DNA of 9,544 nt from an uncultured Alphaproteobacteria bacterium (GCA_929200295.1 CAKMZE010000033.1:12363-21906), one strand, 5' to 3'. Shown: positions 1 to 5,769, counted from the first letter of the stretch. A program made the numbers and translations. The notes: generated by a model from the letters alone, not told the origin.

Positions 1-536
1 CATCTGAACATTTTGGCAAGATTTGGCTTGAAACGGCCATCGCGATTGATCACGATGAGGCTGTCCCTACAAAACGCCCGTGGCTAGATCAAATCTCATT
101 GCCACTCGCAATTGCTCTATCCAATAATACATACAAATTGCTTTCGAACGCTTGGAATTTATCATTATCTCGGAATCTGACGAGCCCTGAAACAGCAGCC
201 GAAGTTGAGAAATTTGATGCTGAGGACCCGTATATCCTGCATTATCATAAGCTACATTTCCTAGAAGGCACACGTTATGCTGGTTATTTTGACCAACTTC
301 TTCAAGACTTTACGGTTTTCTCAAGCCTTGAAGAGATGATGCGCCCCTTCGCAGAAAGATCAGCGAGAATCAAGGAGCTTGAAAGCCAGATCAAGGCTAT
401 TAAAGAATTACCCAAATCTCAGCGGGTTGGAAAAATAAGGGAAAGATTCGATGCCTTGAAGCTAGCACGACAAGCGATCATCAAAGGGTCGAATGCAGAA
501 TGGTACCAGAAATGGCCGTTGCAAATCACTAAATAA
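1..536 (+). CDS. Partial hypothetical protein (3' end), possibly glycosyltransferase-like
   Basis: The reading frame is open from base 3 to the TAA at 534-536, so the window holds only the C-terminal part (177 codons) and the real start lies upstream. A Met at base 99 is in frame, but coding sequence continues before it, so it is internal. Visible features are a Pro-Trp-Leu-Asp-Gln stretch followed by a hydrophobic helix, then a His-Tyr-His segment (ILHYHKLHF), then a charged, probably coiled-coil tail rich in Lys, Glu and Arg. The WLDQ plus later HYH layout is reminiscent of nucleotide-diphospho-sugar transferase-like proteins next to cell-surface loci, but the diagnostic N-terminus is missing, so function is unassigned. 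By eye, sampled lines are about 37-47% G+C, clearly lower than the fab genes. It converges on the rplI operon. Confidence 0.6.
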   Translation, partial: SEHFGKIWLETAIAIDHDEAVPTKRPWLDQISLPLAIALSNNTYKLLSNAWNLSLSRNLTSPETAAEVEKFDAEDPYILHYHKLHFLEGTRYAGYFDQLLQDFTVFSSLEEMMRPFAERSARIKELESQIKAIKELPKSQRVGKIRERFDALKLARQAIIKGSNAEWYQKWPLQITK

Positions 537-582
537 GCGGTATTCGAACTGTGTTTTTATCGGTATCAACAAAAAATTGAGC

Positions 583-615
583 AAAAAGGGCCGTATGAGG
601 TGTCTCATACGGCCC
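583..615 (-). terminator. Rho-independent terminator of the rpsF-rpsR-rplI operon
   Basis: A perfect 12-bp inverted repeat (588-599 with 604-615, GGGCCGTATGAG and its complement) closes a 4-base loop. On the minus strand the stem is followed at once by five T residues (AAAAA at 583-587) and, a little further on, another T-rich run. It lies 22 bases past the rplI stop. On the plus strand no T-tract follows the stem, so it should act only on the ribosomal operon, not on the converging gene that ends at 536. Confidence 0.93.
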
Positions 616-637
616 AAACATAATCATTTTGCGTGGT

Positions 638-1270
638 TTACGCGTCGTCTTCAGATGCGGTCTCTTCAGCTGCTGGCGCAGGTGCTGCGTCGTCATCATC
701 AAAGTCGTCTAGCTGTGCGCTGCCGATATCATCAAAGAGCTCTTGAATTTCGAATTCTGCGGCGGCTTCTTCTTCCGCTGCGAGCTCTTGGATTGATTTA
801 CCAGCCGCTTGAAGCTCAGCCTCTTCGGCAGACCGGGCGACGTTCATTGTCACTGTCGCTGATACTTCCGGGTGCAGTTGTACGGTAGCATCATGCAAGC
901 CCAGCGCTTTGACTGGGGCTGTCAGAACGACCTGGCGTTTGTCAACGCTAAAGCCTTGCTCTGTTGCGGCTTCAGCAATGTCACGTGGTGTAACAGAGCC
1001 GTAAAGCGAGCCTGCATCAGATGCAGAGCGAATCACGATGAACTGTTGACCATCAAGCTTTTCAGCCAATGCGTCGGCTTCTGTCTTGGTCTCGAGGTTG
1101 CGGGCTTCCATCTGAGCTTTGTCAGCTTCAAAGCGCGCCATATTGGCGGCATTGGCGCGGAGTGCTTTGCCTTGAGGCAAAAGATAGTTGCGTGCAAAGC
1201 CATCTTTGACAGAGACAACGTCACCCATCTGGCCGAGCTTAGCGACGCGTTCAAGTAGGATAATATCCAT
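638..1270 (-). CDS. rplI: 50S ribosomal protein L9 with long acidic C-terminal tail
   Basis: L9 binds domain V of 23S rRNA near the base of the L1 stalk and helps frame maintenance and translation fidelity. The 210-residue product starts MDIILLERVAKLGQMGD and shows the classic N-terminal domain with the GFARNYLLPQGKA motif (residues 24-36), a long connecting helix (about 40-75) and the C-terminal domain ending near residue 145. A low-complexity tail follows (about 147-210), rich in Glu, Asp and Ala, with DDFDDDD at 188-194 and an Ala/Pro stretch after it. E. coli L9 is about 149 residues, so roughly 60 are extra. The start is fixed by a TAAGGAA ribosome-binding site that overlaps the rpsR stop codon, which suggests translational coupling. 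It is the last gene of the operon. Confidence 0.97.
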   Translation of the reverse strand: MDIILLERVAKLGQMGDVVSVKDGFARNYLLPQGKALRANAANMARFEADKAQMEARNLETKTEADALAEKLDGQQFIVIRSASDAGSLYGSVTPRDIAEAATEQGFSVDKRQVVLTAPVKALGLHDATVQLHPEVSATVTMNVARSAEEAELQAAGKSIQELAAEEEAAAEFEIQELFDDIGSAQLDDFDDDDAAPAPAAEETASEDDA

Positions 1271-1282
1271 GATCTGGGTTCC

Positions 1283-1510
1283 TTACTTTACTGCATATGG
1301 CAGAAGGGCCAAGAAACGTGCACGCTTGATCGCTTGGGCAAGCTTACGCTGGTTTTTGGCGCCAACAGCCGTAATACGGGCCGGGACAATTTTACCGCGC
1401 TCTGAAATGTAGCGCTGCAAAAGGCGAGTGTCTTTATAGTCGATCTTTGGGGCGCCATCGCCCTCAAATGGATCGGACTTACGACGGCGGAAAAATGGTT
1501 TTGTAGCCAT
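1283..1510 (-). CDS. rpsR: 30S ribosomal protein S18
   Basis: S18 forms a heterodimer with S6 on the platform of the 30S subunit, bound to the central domain of 16S rRNA. The 75-residue product has the normal length and the family signature: an N-terminal FFRRRKSDPF segment, IDYKDTRLLQRYISERGKI in the middle, and TAVGAKNQRKLAQAIKRARF toward the end. It is strongly basic. An AGGAAAGG ribosome-binding site (complement of 1521-1528) precedes the ATG by about ten bases. It lies 26 bases after the rpsF stop and 12 bases before the rplI start, so the three genes form one compact operon. Confidence 0.97.
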   Translation of the reverse strand: MATKPFFRRRKSDPFEGDGAPKIDYKDTRLLQRYISERGKIVPARITAVGAKNQRKLAQAIKRARFLALLPYAVK

Positions 1511-1536
1511 GTTATATGGTCCTTTCCTGATCTAAA

Positions 1537-1893
1537 TTAACGGCGTTCGCGCGGCGGGCGATCACGCTCGTCACGTTTTTGCATTTGGACGGATGGACCC
1601 TCTTCATGCGCATCAACTTTGATCGTCAGAACACGCATAACGTCTTCGTGCAGGCGCATCAGGCGTTCCATTTCCTGCACAGCAGGAGCAGGCGCATCAG
1701 TGCGTAAATACGCATAGTGGCCTTTGCGGTTCTTGTTGATTTTATAGGCCATCGTTTTGACGCCCCAATACTCATTGTCCACCAGTTTGCCGCCGTTATC
1801 GGCCAGCACTGTTCCAAAATGTTCAATAAGGCTTTCTGCTTGCGCATTGGACAAGTCCTGACGCGCAATCATGACATGCTCGTATAGCGGCAT
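1537..1893 (-). CDS. rpsF: 30S ribosomal protein S6
   Basis: S6 pairs with S18 and joins the 30S platform during assembly. The chosen start gives 118 residues beginning MPLYEHVMIARQDLS, the standard S6 N-terminus. An upstream in-frame ATG at 1926 would add 11 unconserved residues and has no good ribosome-binding site, whereas a GGAG (complement of 1899-1902) sits 5 bases before the ATG at 1893. S6 hallmarks include YWGVKTMAYKINKNRKGHY (about residues 42-60) and the LHEDVMRVLTIK segment (81-92). The C-terminus is an extended Arg/Asp-rich tail (KRDERDRPPRERR), the opposite of the acidic tail on L9. It is the first gene of rpsF-rpsR-rplI and the likely site of feedback control of the operon. Confidence 0.96.
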   Translation of the reverse strand: MPLYEHVMIARQDLSNAQAESLIEHFGTVLADNGGKLVDNEYWGVKTMAYKINKNRKGHYAYLRTDAPAPAVQEMERLMRLHEDVMRVLTIKVDAHEEGPSVQMQKRDERDRPPRERR

Positions 1894-1927
1894 GCGATCT
1901 CCATTCATTTTCGCGGCGCATTTCAAA

Positions 1928-1958
1928 GACCAAGCGGTGACCCTTTTGCGGCTTGATC
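1928..1958 (-). promoter_or_regulatory. Candidate S6:S18 autoregulatory leader hairpin in the rpsF 5' UTR
   Basis: In the minus-strand transcript the segment GAUCAAGC (complement of 1951-1958) pairs with GCUUGGUC (complement of 1928-1935). This gives an 8-bp helix with one G-U pair around a 15-base loop, starting about 35 bases upstream of the rpsF ATG. The top of the helix is flanked on both sides by CCG trinucleotides (GCCG and ACCG). Known S6:S18-binding leaders of rpsF operons carry a conserved CCG in an unpaired region next to a helix. The structure is seen in the sequence; its role is inferred. Confidence 0.45.
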
Positions 1959-2001
1959 ACGAGAGACTGCGCAGATTGATATGATACAAAAGGTTGCAGG
2001 C

Positions 2002-2029
2002 CTTATACAGATGGGCCGTTCTTTTGCAA
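2002..2029 (-). promoter_or_regulatory. Candidate sigma-70 promoter for rpsF-rpsR-rplI
   Basis: On the minus strand a TTGCAA -35 element (complement of 2024-2029) and a TATAAG -10 element (complement of 2002-2007) are separated by 16 bases. This predicts a start near 1995 and a leader of about 100 bases that contains the hairpin at 1928-1958. It is the best promoter match between the divergent genes on this strand. Confidence 0.55.
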
Positions 2030-2064
2030 GCCGTGACAGAGATCGAATATGCGCGAGGGGAGCG

Positions 2065-2144
2065 TTAACTATAAATTCCCCGTATCGACATGGCGCTGCC
2101 GTTTTTTTGCCTTTTTTACAATGTGTAAGGCTATTCATAGTTAA
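2065..2144. repeat. Inverted repeat flanking phased T-tracts, upstream of the gene at 2160
   Basis: TTAACTATAAAT at 2065-2076 and ATTCATAGTTAA at 2133-2144 are inverted copies matching at 11 of 12 positions, with 56 bases between. Inside lie two T-tracts, T7 at 2102-2108 and T6 at 2112-2117, whose centres are about one helical turn apart, an arrangement that favours intrinsic DNA bending. A TTTACA (-35-like) at 2115-2120 is present but has no well-spaced good -10. The repeat could be a paired operator with looping or chance in AT-rich DNA. Confidence 0.35.
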
Positions 2145-2159
2145 TTTAAGGAGTCTACG

Positions 2160-2747
2160 ATGTCCGATATGGCTAATTATGCAGGTCAATTTGAATCGAG
2201 CACAATTGAACCTGTTACTCCACAAATGACGCCCACTCCTCCGACGGACTTCAAATTAGAAGAGCGTAACTGGGGATATATTGTTGGTAATCACGATGGT
2301 GCTGGGCTTGGGGTATATATTGCCCAAGGCGCGAGCATGCTTGTTGGTGCATCTTTTATTGCCGCGGCAATCGGATTAGTGGCGATGCCATCAACTGGCG
2401 ATACGCTGATCATGCGTTCTGGGGTTGCTGTTTTGTTTGCTGGGGTAGCAGCATTGTTTTTGTGGTATGCGAGCCGCGGGACCGAAACAGAATTGCAAAT
2501 TGACACGCGTATGAACGAAGTGCGCGAAGTTGTGCGTAACCGTTCAGGTAAGCCTACGCTTCTTGGCCGTTATGGCTTTGAGAACATTGGTGGCGTTTTC
2601 GTCGATCATTTTGATGATACTGATGATGCGGCTTTGATTATGCGTTACCGTAATACACCACAGACATTGTTAGTGGCCCAAGGGACACCTGCGATTTTGT
2701 CTACGCTGAAAAACCGCATTCAGAATGACTTGCGCGCTGCGGCATAA
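2160..2747 (+). CDS. Hypothetical two-helix inner-membrane protein, PH-like C-terminal domain suspected
   Basis: The function is not recognised. The 195-residue product has a Thr/Pro-rich N-terminus (about 1-30), a short soluble stretch, two hydrophobic membrane segments (about 52-76 and 84-104) joined by a short loop, then a soluble domain (about 107-195). That domain contains TELQIDTRMNEVREVVRN, then a GRYGFENIGGVFVDHF segment, and ends in a helix (STLKNRIQNDLRAA). A membrane hairpin followed by a beta-rich domain with 'basic strand, then F-E-N-I-G-x-V' resembles bacterial PH-domain membrane proteins; this is inference. No signal peptide or catalytic motif is visible, and both ends are probably cytoplasmic. 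A strong AAGGAG at 2148-2153 fixes the start. It is a single-gene unit, divergent from rpsF and closed by a terminator. Confidence 0.85.
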   Translation: MSDMANYAGQFESSTIEPVTPQMTPTPPTDFKLEERNWGYIVGNHDGAGLGVYIAQGASMLVGASFIAAAIGLVAMPSTGDTLIMRSGVAVLFAGVAALFLWYASRGTETELQIDTRMNEVREVVRNRSGKPTLLGRYGFENIGGVFVDHFDDTDDAALIMRYRNTPQTLLVAQGTPAILSTLKNRIQNDLRAAA

Positions 2748-2772
2748 GCAGAACCACTTATAAACTGATTTT

Positions 2773-2804
2773 AAGGGCTGCATTTTGCGGCCCTTACTCT
2801 TTTT
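2773..2804 (+). terminator. Rho-independent terminator after the membrane-protein gene
   Basis: AAGGGCTGC (2773-2781) pairs with GCGGCCCTT (2787-2795), a 9-bp stem with one G-U pair and a 5-base loop. It is followed by ACTC and then a run of five T (2800-2804). It begins 26 bases after the stop at 2747. A weaker 5-bp hairpin with a T5 tail follows at 2806-2825 and may act as a backup. Confidence 0.85.
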
Positions 2805-2858
2805 CAACAGGCTCTGTTCATTTTTGTGCAATTGCGTGTGCGTAGAAACCTGTGCTTT

Positions 2859-2880
2859 CATACGAATATAATTTCGTATG
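2859..2880. promoter_or_regulatory. Perfect palindrome centred on TATAAT: probable operator/promoter of the YceI gene
   Basis: CATACGAA (2859-2866) and TTCGTATG (2873-2880) are perfect 8-bp inverted arms around a 6-base centre that reads exactly TATAAT, the sigma-70 -10 consensus. The element ends 10 bases before the ATG at 2891, and its last G is the first base of the GGAGA ribosome-binding site (2880-2884). No good -35 is present at 16-18 bases upstream. A dimeric repressor bound here would cover the -10 element, so this is a good operator candidate. As RNA the arms could also form a hairpin next to the ribosome-binding site. Confidence 0.6.
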
Positions 2881-2890
2881 GAGACCATGA

Positions 2891-3466
2891 ATGATGAAGC
2901 CAATTTTATTTTCGACATTGCTATCCGTGCTCGCGTTGCCTGTGAGTGCTGCACCTGAGGCTTATGTACTGGATGCCAGCCATAGCCAGATTGTCTTTAG
3001 CTATAATCACCTTGGCTATTCGACGAGCTATGGCATGTTTTCAGGTTTTGAAGGGCAAATATCCTTTGACCAAGAAGACCCCGCGGCGTCATCTGTGAGC
3101 GTATCCTTCCCAACACAAAGCATGTTTACAGGCTGGGAGGCCCGGTTTGGGCATTTTATGAGTGATGATTTCTTGGGTGGCACAAAAGACGAGATGATCA
3201 CCTTTACCTCGACGTCGATTGAGGTGACCGGGGAAACAACAGCGCATATCACAGGTGATTTGACACTCAATGGCATCACCAATGCCGTTGTTTTGGATGC
3301 CACGCTTAATCAAGTCGGCGAACATCCAATGGCTGGCAAAGATTGGGCCGGGTTTGATGCCACGGCTACGATACTGCGCTCTGATTTTGGGTTAGGAAAA
3401 TTCGCACCTTTCGTGAGCGATGAGGTCGCGGTGGTGATCTCAATCGAAGCGGCAAAAGTTGATTGA
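2891..3466 (+). CDS. YceI-family periplasmic protein
   Basis: YceI-family proteins are small lipocalin-like beta-barrels that bind long isoprenoid chains; a Thermus member was crystallised with polyisoprenoid. In enterobacteria yceI sits beside a cytochrome b561 gene. The 191-residue product has a signal peptide (residues 1-20, hydrophobic core FSTLLSVLALP, likely cleavage after VSA) and a mature domain beginning AYVLDASHSQIVFSYNH (24-40). It includes the family's FTGWEARFGHF segment (79-89), a DLTLNGIT turn (123-130) and a WAGFDATATILRSDFG block (152-167). A GGAGA at 2880-2884 supports ATG 2891, though the next codon (2894) is also ATG. The gene is preceded by the 2859-2880 palindrome and converges on the b561-YceI fusion, with 2 bases between the stops. 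Confidence 0.93.
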   Translation: MMKPILFSTLLSVLALPVSAAPEAYVLDASHSQIVFSYNHLGYSTSYGMFSGFEGQISFDQEDPAASSVSVSFPTQSMFTGWEARFGHFMSDDFLGGTKDEMITFTSTSIEVTGETTAHITGDLTLNGITNAVVLDATLNQVGEHPMAGKDWAGFDATATILRSDFGLGKFAPFVSDEVAVVISIEAAKVD

Positions 3467-3468
3467 AC

Positions 3469-4662
3469 TTACTGTGGTTGGTGTTGCGAGGCCGTCAAGG
3501 AAATCGCGACATCAACCGCAAAGCCAAGGTTACTGTCGTCTTGTTGTGACAATCCAATTGCAAAATCACGCCGGTCGAGCGTGATATTCGCCTGCATTTC
3601 AGCCGTTTGATCTGTGATATCCAACGTGAATGGCATGGCAAGCGGGATAGAGATACCTTTGATCGTTAATGTCCCATCGGCGATAAATGCGTCGCCATCA
3701 GGTTTGATATCCGCAACAAATGTCGCTTGCGCAAACTGTGCGACATCAAAGTAATCAGCGCCCATTGCTTGATCTGTCACGGAACCTAGGATCAGTGACC
3801 CAATCGCGATTGTGGTTTTGACCTGCCCCATGATCTCGGCCGGGGTTGGGTCAAAGGTAATTGATGACGTCCAATCAGCGAATTGACCACTGACGTCTGA
3901 TCCAAATTGGGTGATTTTAATTGCAATTTCACCGCTCTCGACCTGCCAATCTGACGTGACAGCAGCTAATTGTGTGGGTTTTGGTGTGCTTTGTGAATTG
4001 TTGGTGTTGGTGATGCCAATGCCTGCGATGCAGATGACACCTATTGCGGCTATCGCGGGCAGTTTTGAATGTCCTTTGCTCGTTGTTACAGGGTTTTCGC
4101 GTGCACCGAACCACATCCGCAAAAGGGTCATGTCGCGATCGATGATATGATGCTTGAGCGCGCCCGCGATATGGAGCAAGAGCGTGGCGATCATGACTTT
4201 GCCAAAGATCCAATGCAGTGATGCAAAGAGATGTGCGATCCCTTCGTTTTTGGGGACAAATGGCAGAGACTGACCAAATGGCCACCAAATCGGCGCGAAC
4301 CCCGTGGTGGCCGCATGTTCAATCCAGCCAGACAGCGGCACGATGACCAGTGATATATAAAGTAACCAATGCGCGGTTTCTGCCGCAAATGTCTCAATCC
4401 GGCGTTCTGGGTGCAGCGCGCCTGGTTTAACTTGTCCACTCGCCCATAAAATCCGGGCGAGTGCCACAAAGAACACCAACACACCAAGTGTTTTATGCCA
4501 GGAAAACACCTGCGCCTTAAGGGCAAGCTCGGCATCGGTTTCAAAGGGTAGGTTATTTGCAATCACACCCAGAGGAATGATGCCGAGGATCAAAAGCGCT
4601 GTGAGCCAATGGAATGTCTTTGTGATCGAACCAAAGCTGTTTGATGTATTTGCACGCGACAT
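3469..4662 (-). CDS. Cytochrome b561 fused to a C-terminal YceI domain
   Basis: This is a 397-residue fusion. Residues 10-190 form a four-helix di-heme b561 (CybB-type) domain with candidate heme-ligand His in FHWLTALL (H18), FSWHKTLG (H56), SLHWIFGK (H150) and LLLHIAGA (H164). A fifth hydrophobic segment (about 202-218) and a Ser/Thr/Asn/Pro-rich linker lead to a YceI domain (about 236-392) with SSITFDP, GADYFDVAQF and TLTIKGISIPLAMPF. The inferred topology puts the YceI domain in the periplasm, tethered to the oxidoreductase, perhaps passing electrons between quinones and a bound isoprenoid-type ligand. The start at 4662 has a weak AAAGAG 6 bases upstream; ATG at 4668 is the alternative. 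The frame stays open to 4902, but that would overlap fabD and add residues unlike the family. Confidence 0.88.
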   Translation of the reverse strand: MSRANTSNSFGSITKTFHWLTALLILGIIPLGVIANNLPFETDAELALKAQVFSWHKTLGVLVFFVALARILWASGQVKPGALHPERRIETFAAETAHWLLYISLVIVPLSGWIEHAATTGFAPIWWPFGQSLPFVPKNEGIAHLFASLHWIFGKVMIATLLLHIAGALKHHIIDRDMTLLRMWFGARENPVTTSKGHSKLPAIAAIGVICIAGIGITNTNNSQSTPKPTQLAAVTSDWQVESGEIAIKITQFGSDVSGQFADWTSSITFDPTPAEIMGQVKTTIAIGSLILGSVTDQAMGADYFDVAQFAQATFVADIKPDGDAFIADGTLTIKGISIPLAMPFTLDITDQTAEMQANITLDRRDFAIGLSQQDDSNLGFAVDVAISLTASQHQPQ

Positions 4663-4820
4663 CTGCATCTCTTTCATGGTTTTGAACATGACTTGTGATG
4701 AGGTTAACAGCTTTTGTGATATTTTCATATGCGCAGTGTCTGTGCGATTTTGCTTTGCTTGTGAAAGCATTGATTGCAAGCTATTGCAGGACAAAACGAA
4801 CGAGATGAGGGACAGCAGCA
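4663..4820. promoter_or_regulatory. Divergent intergenic region with short direct repeats
   Basis: The 158 bases must carry the promoters of the b561-YceI gene (-) and fabD (+). On the plus strand ATTGCA occurs at 4773-4778 and again at 4783-4788, exactly one helical turn apart and 32 bases before the fabD ATG. TTGTGA occurs three times in one orientation (4693, 4714 and 4759). The best fabD promoter guess is TTGTGA (4759-4764), 17 bases, TATTGC (4782-4787), which is poor. No convincing minus-strand promoter was found. Confidence 0.3.
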
Positions 4821-5759
4821 ATGCGTGCATTTGTATTTCCGGGGCAGGGCGCACAAACGATTGGAATGGGTAAAGGGCTTGCTGATGCTTACCCTGCCGC
4901 AAAAGCCGTGTTCGAAGAGGTGGATGCCGCTTTGAACGAAAACCTATCGGGTTTGATTTGGGACGGCGATGTCGCTGAACTGACGCTTACGCAAAACGCG
5001 CAGCCCGCGCTGATGGCGACATCTATTGCTGCGTTAAAAGCGCTTGAGGCTGAGGGTGTGACGCTCGATCATACTGATTTTGTCGCTGGGCATTCCTTGG
5101 GCGAATATACAGCGCTTGCGGCAGCTGGTGCGCTGACGGTGACGGATACCGCCCGCTTGCTGCGTTTGCGCGGAAAAGCGATGCAAGAGGCCGTGCCTGT
5201 TGGTGTGGGCGCCATGGCGGCGATCCTTGGGTTGGATTTTGAAACGGTCACAGCCATTGCTGAGGCCGCGGCTGAAGGAGACGTCTGCGAAGCGGCGAAT
5301 GATAATGACCCCGCTCAGGTGGTAGTCTCAGGGCATAAGGCTGCGGTTGAACGCGCTGTTATACTCGCCAAAGAAAAGGGCGCAAAGCGCGCGCTGCTCT
5401 TACCTGTCAGTGCCCCGTTTCACTGCCGTCTGATGGAGCCTGCTGCAAATGCGATGGCCGAGGCGCTGGGTGATGTGGATATTCAAGCGCCAAAGGTGCC
5501 TTTGGTCGCGAATGTTCGCGCGCAGGCGGTTGATGACCCTGCAATAATCCGCTCTTTGTTGGTAGAACAGGTCACGGGGTCCGTGCGGTGGCGCGAAAGC
5601 GTCTCTTGGATGGCTGGGGAAGGCGTGACAGAGACATGGGAAATTGGCGCGGGTAAGGCGCTGACGGGGATGATCCGCCGGATCGCAAAAGATATGACAA
5701 CGCGCGCTATTGGCACAGCTGATGATGTGGCAGCAGCTGTTGCTGCACTTAATGAATAA
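4821..5759 (+). CDS. fabD: Malonyl-CoA:acyl carrier protein transacylase
   Basis: FabD moves the malonyl group from CoA to the phosphopantetheine arm of ACP, supplying the extender unit for fatty-acid synthesis in the cytoplasm. The 312-residue product has the normal length. It shows the N-terminal FPGQGAQ oxyanion loop (6-12), the nucleophile elbow GHSLGEY with Ser92, the carboxylate-binding Arg in LLRLRGKAM (Arg117), and SAPFHCRLM with the catalytic His201, so all key residues are present. A GAGGGA at 4807-4812 lies 8 bases before the ATG. The TAA overlaps the AAGGAG of fabG, which starts 10 bases later, so the two are likely co-transcribed and coupled. Its codons are G/C-rich compared with the first gene in the window. 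Confidence 0.97.
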   Translation: MRAFVFPGQGAQTIGMGKGLADAYPAAKAVFEEVDAALNENLSGLIWDGDVAELTLTQNAQPALMATSIAALKALEAEGVTLDHTDFVAGHSLGEYTALAAAGALTVTDTARLLRLRGKAMQEAVPVGVGAMAAILGLDFETVTAIAEAAAEGDVCEAANDNDPAQVVVSGHKAAVERAVILAKEKGAKRALLLPVSAPFHCRLMEPAANAMAEALGDVDIQAPKVPLVANVRAQAVDDPAIIRSLLVEQVTGSVRWRESVSWMAGEGVTETWEIGAGKALTGMIRRIAKDMTTRAIGTADDVAAAVAALNE

Positions 5760-5769
5760 GGAGAGGCAT

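Noticed and set aside
540..568. Possible terminator of the first, partial gene (CGGT...ACTG followed by T5)
   Set aside because: The stem is only 4 bp with one G-U pair, too weak to call.
1894..1926. Longer rpsF start at 1926
   Set aside because: The 11 extra residues are unlike S6, and GGAG sits correctly before the ATG at 1893.
2091..2108. GGC-GCT-GCC followed by T7, terminator or attenuator before the gene at 2160
   Set aside because: A 3-bp stem is not a credible terminator; the T-tract is better described as part of the phased T-tract pair.
1923..2229. Open frames on both strands in the rpsF upstream region (1923-2225 minus, 1981-2229 plus)
   Set aside because: They overlap the promoter, leader and start of the membrane-protein gene, have no ribosome-binding site, and encode no family-like sequence.
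4663..4902. N-terminal extension of the b561-YceI frame by up to 80 residues
   Set aside because: It would run antisense over the fabD start and the divergent promoter region and has no good ribosome-binding site. The b561 family N-terminus fits the Met at 4662.
5710..5769. Longer fabG start inside fabD
   Set aside because: The added residues are a shadow of fabD in another frame. AAGGAG at 5758-5763 and the family N-terminus point to 5770.
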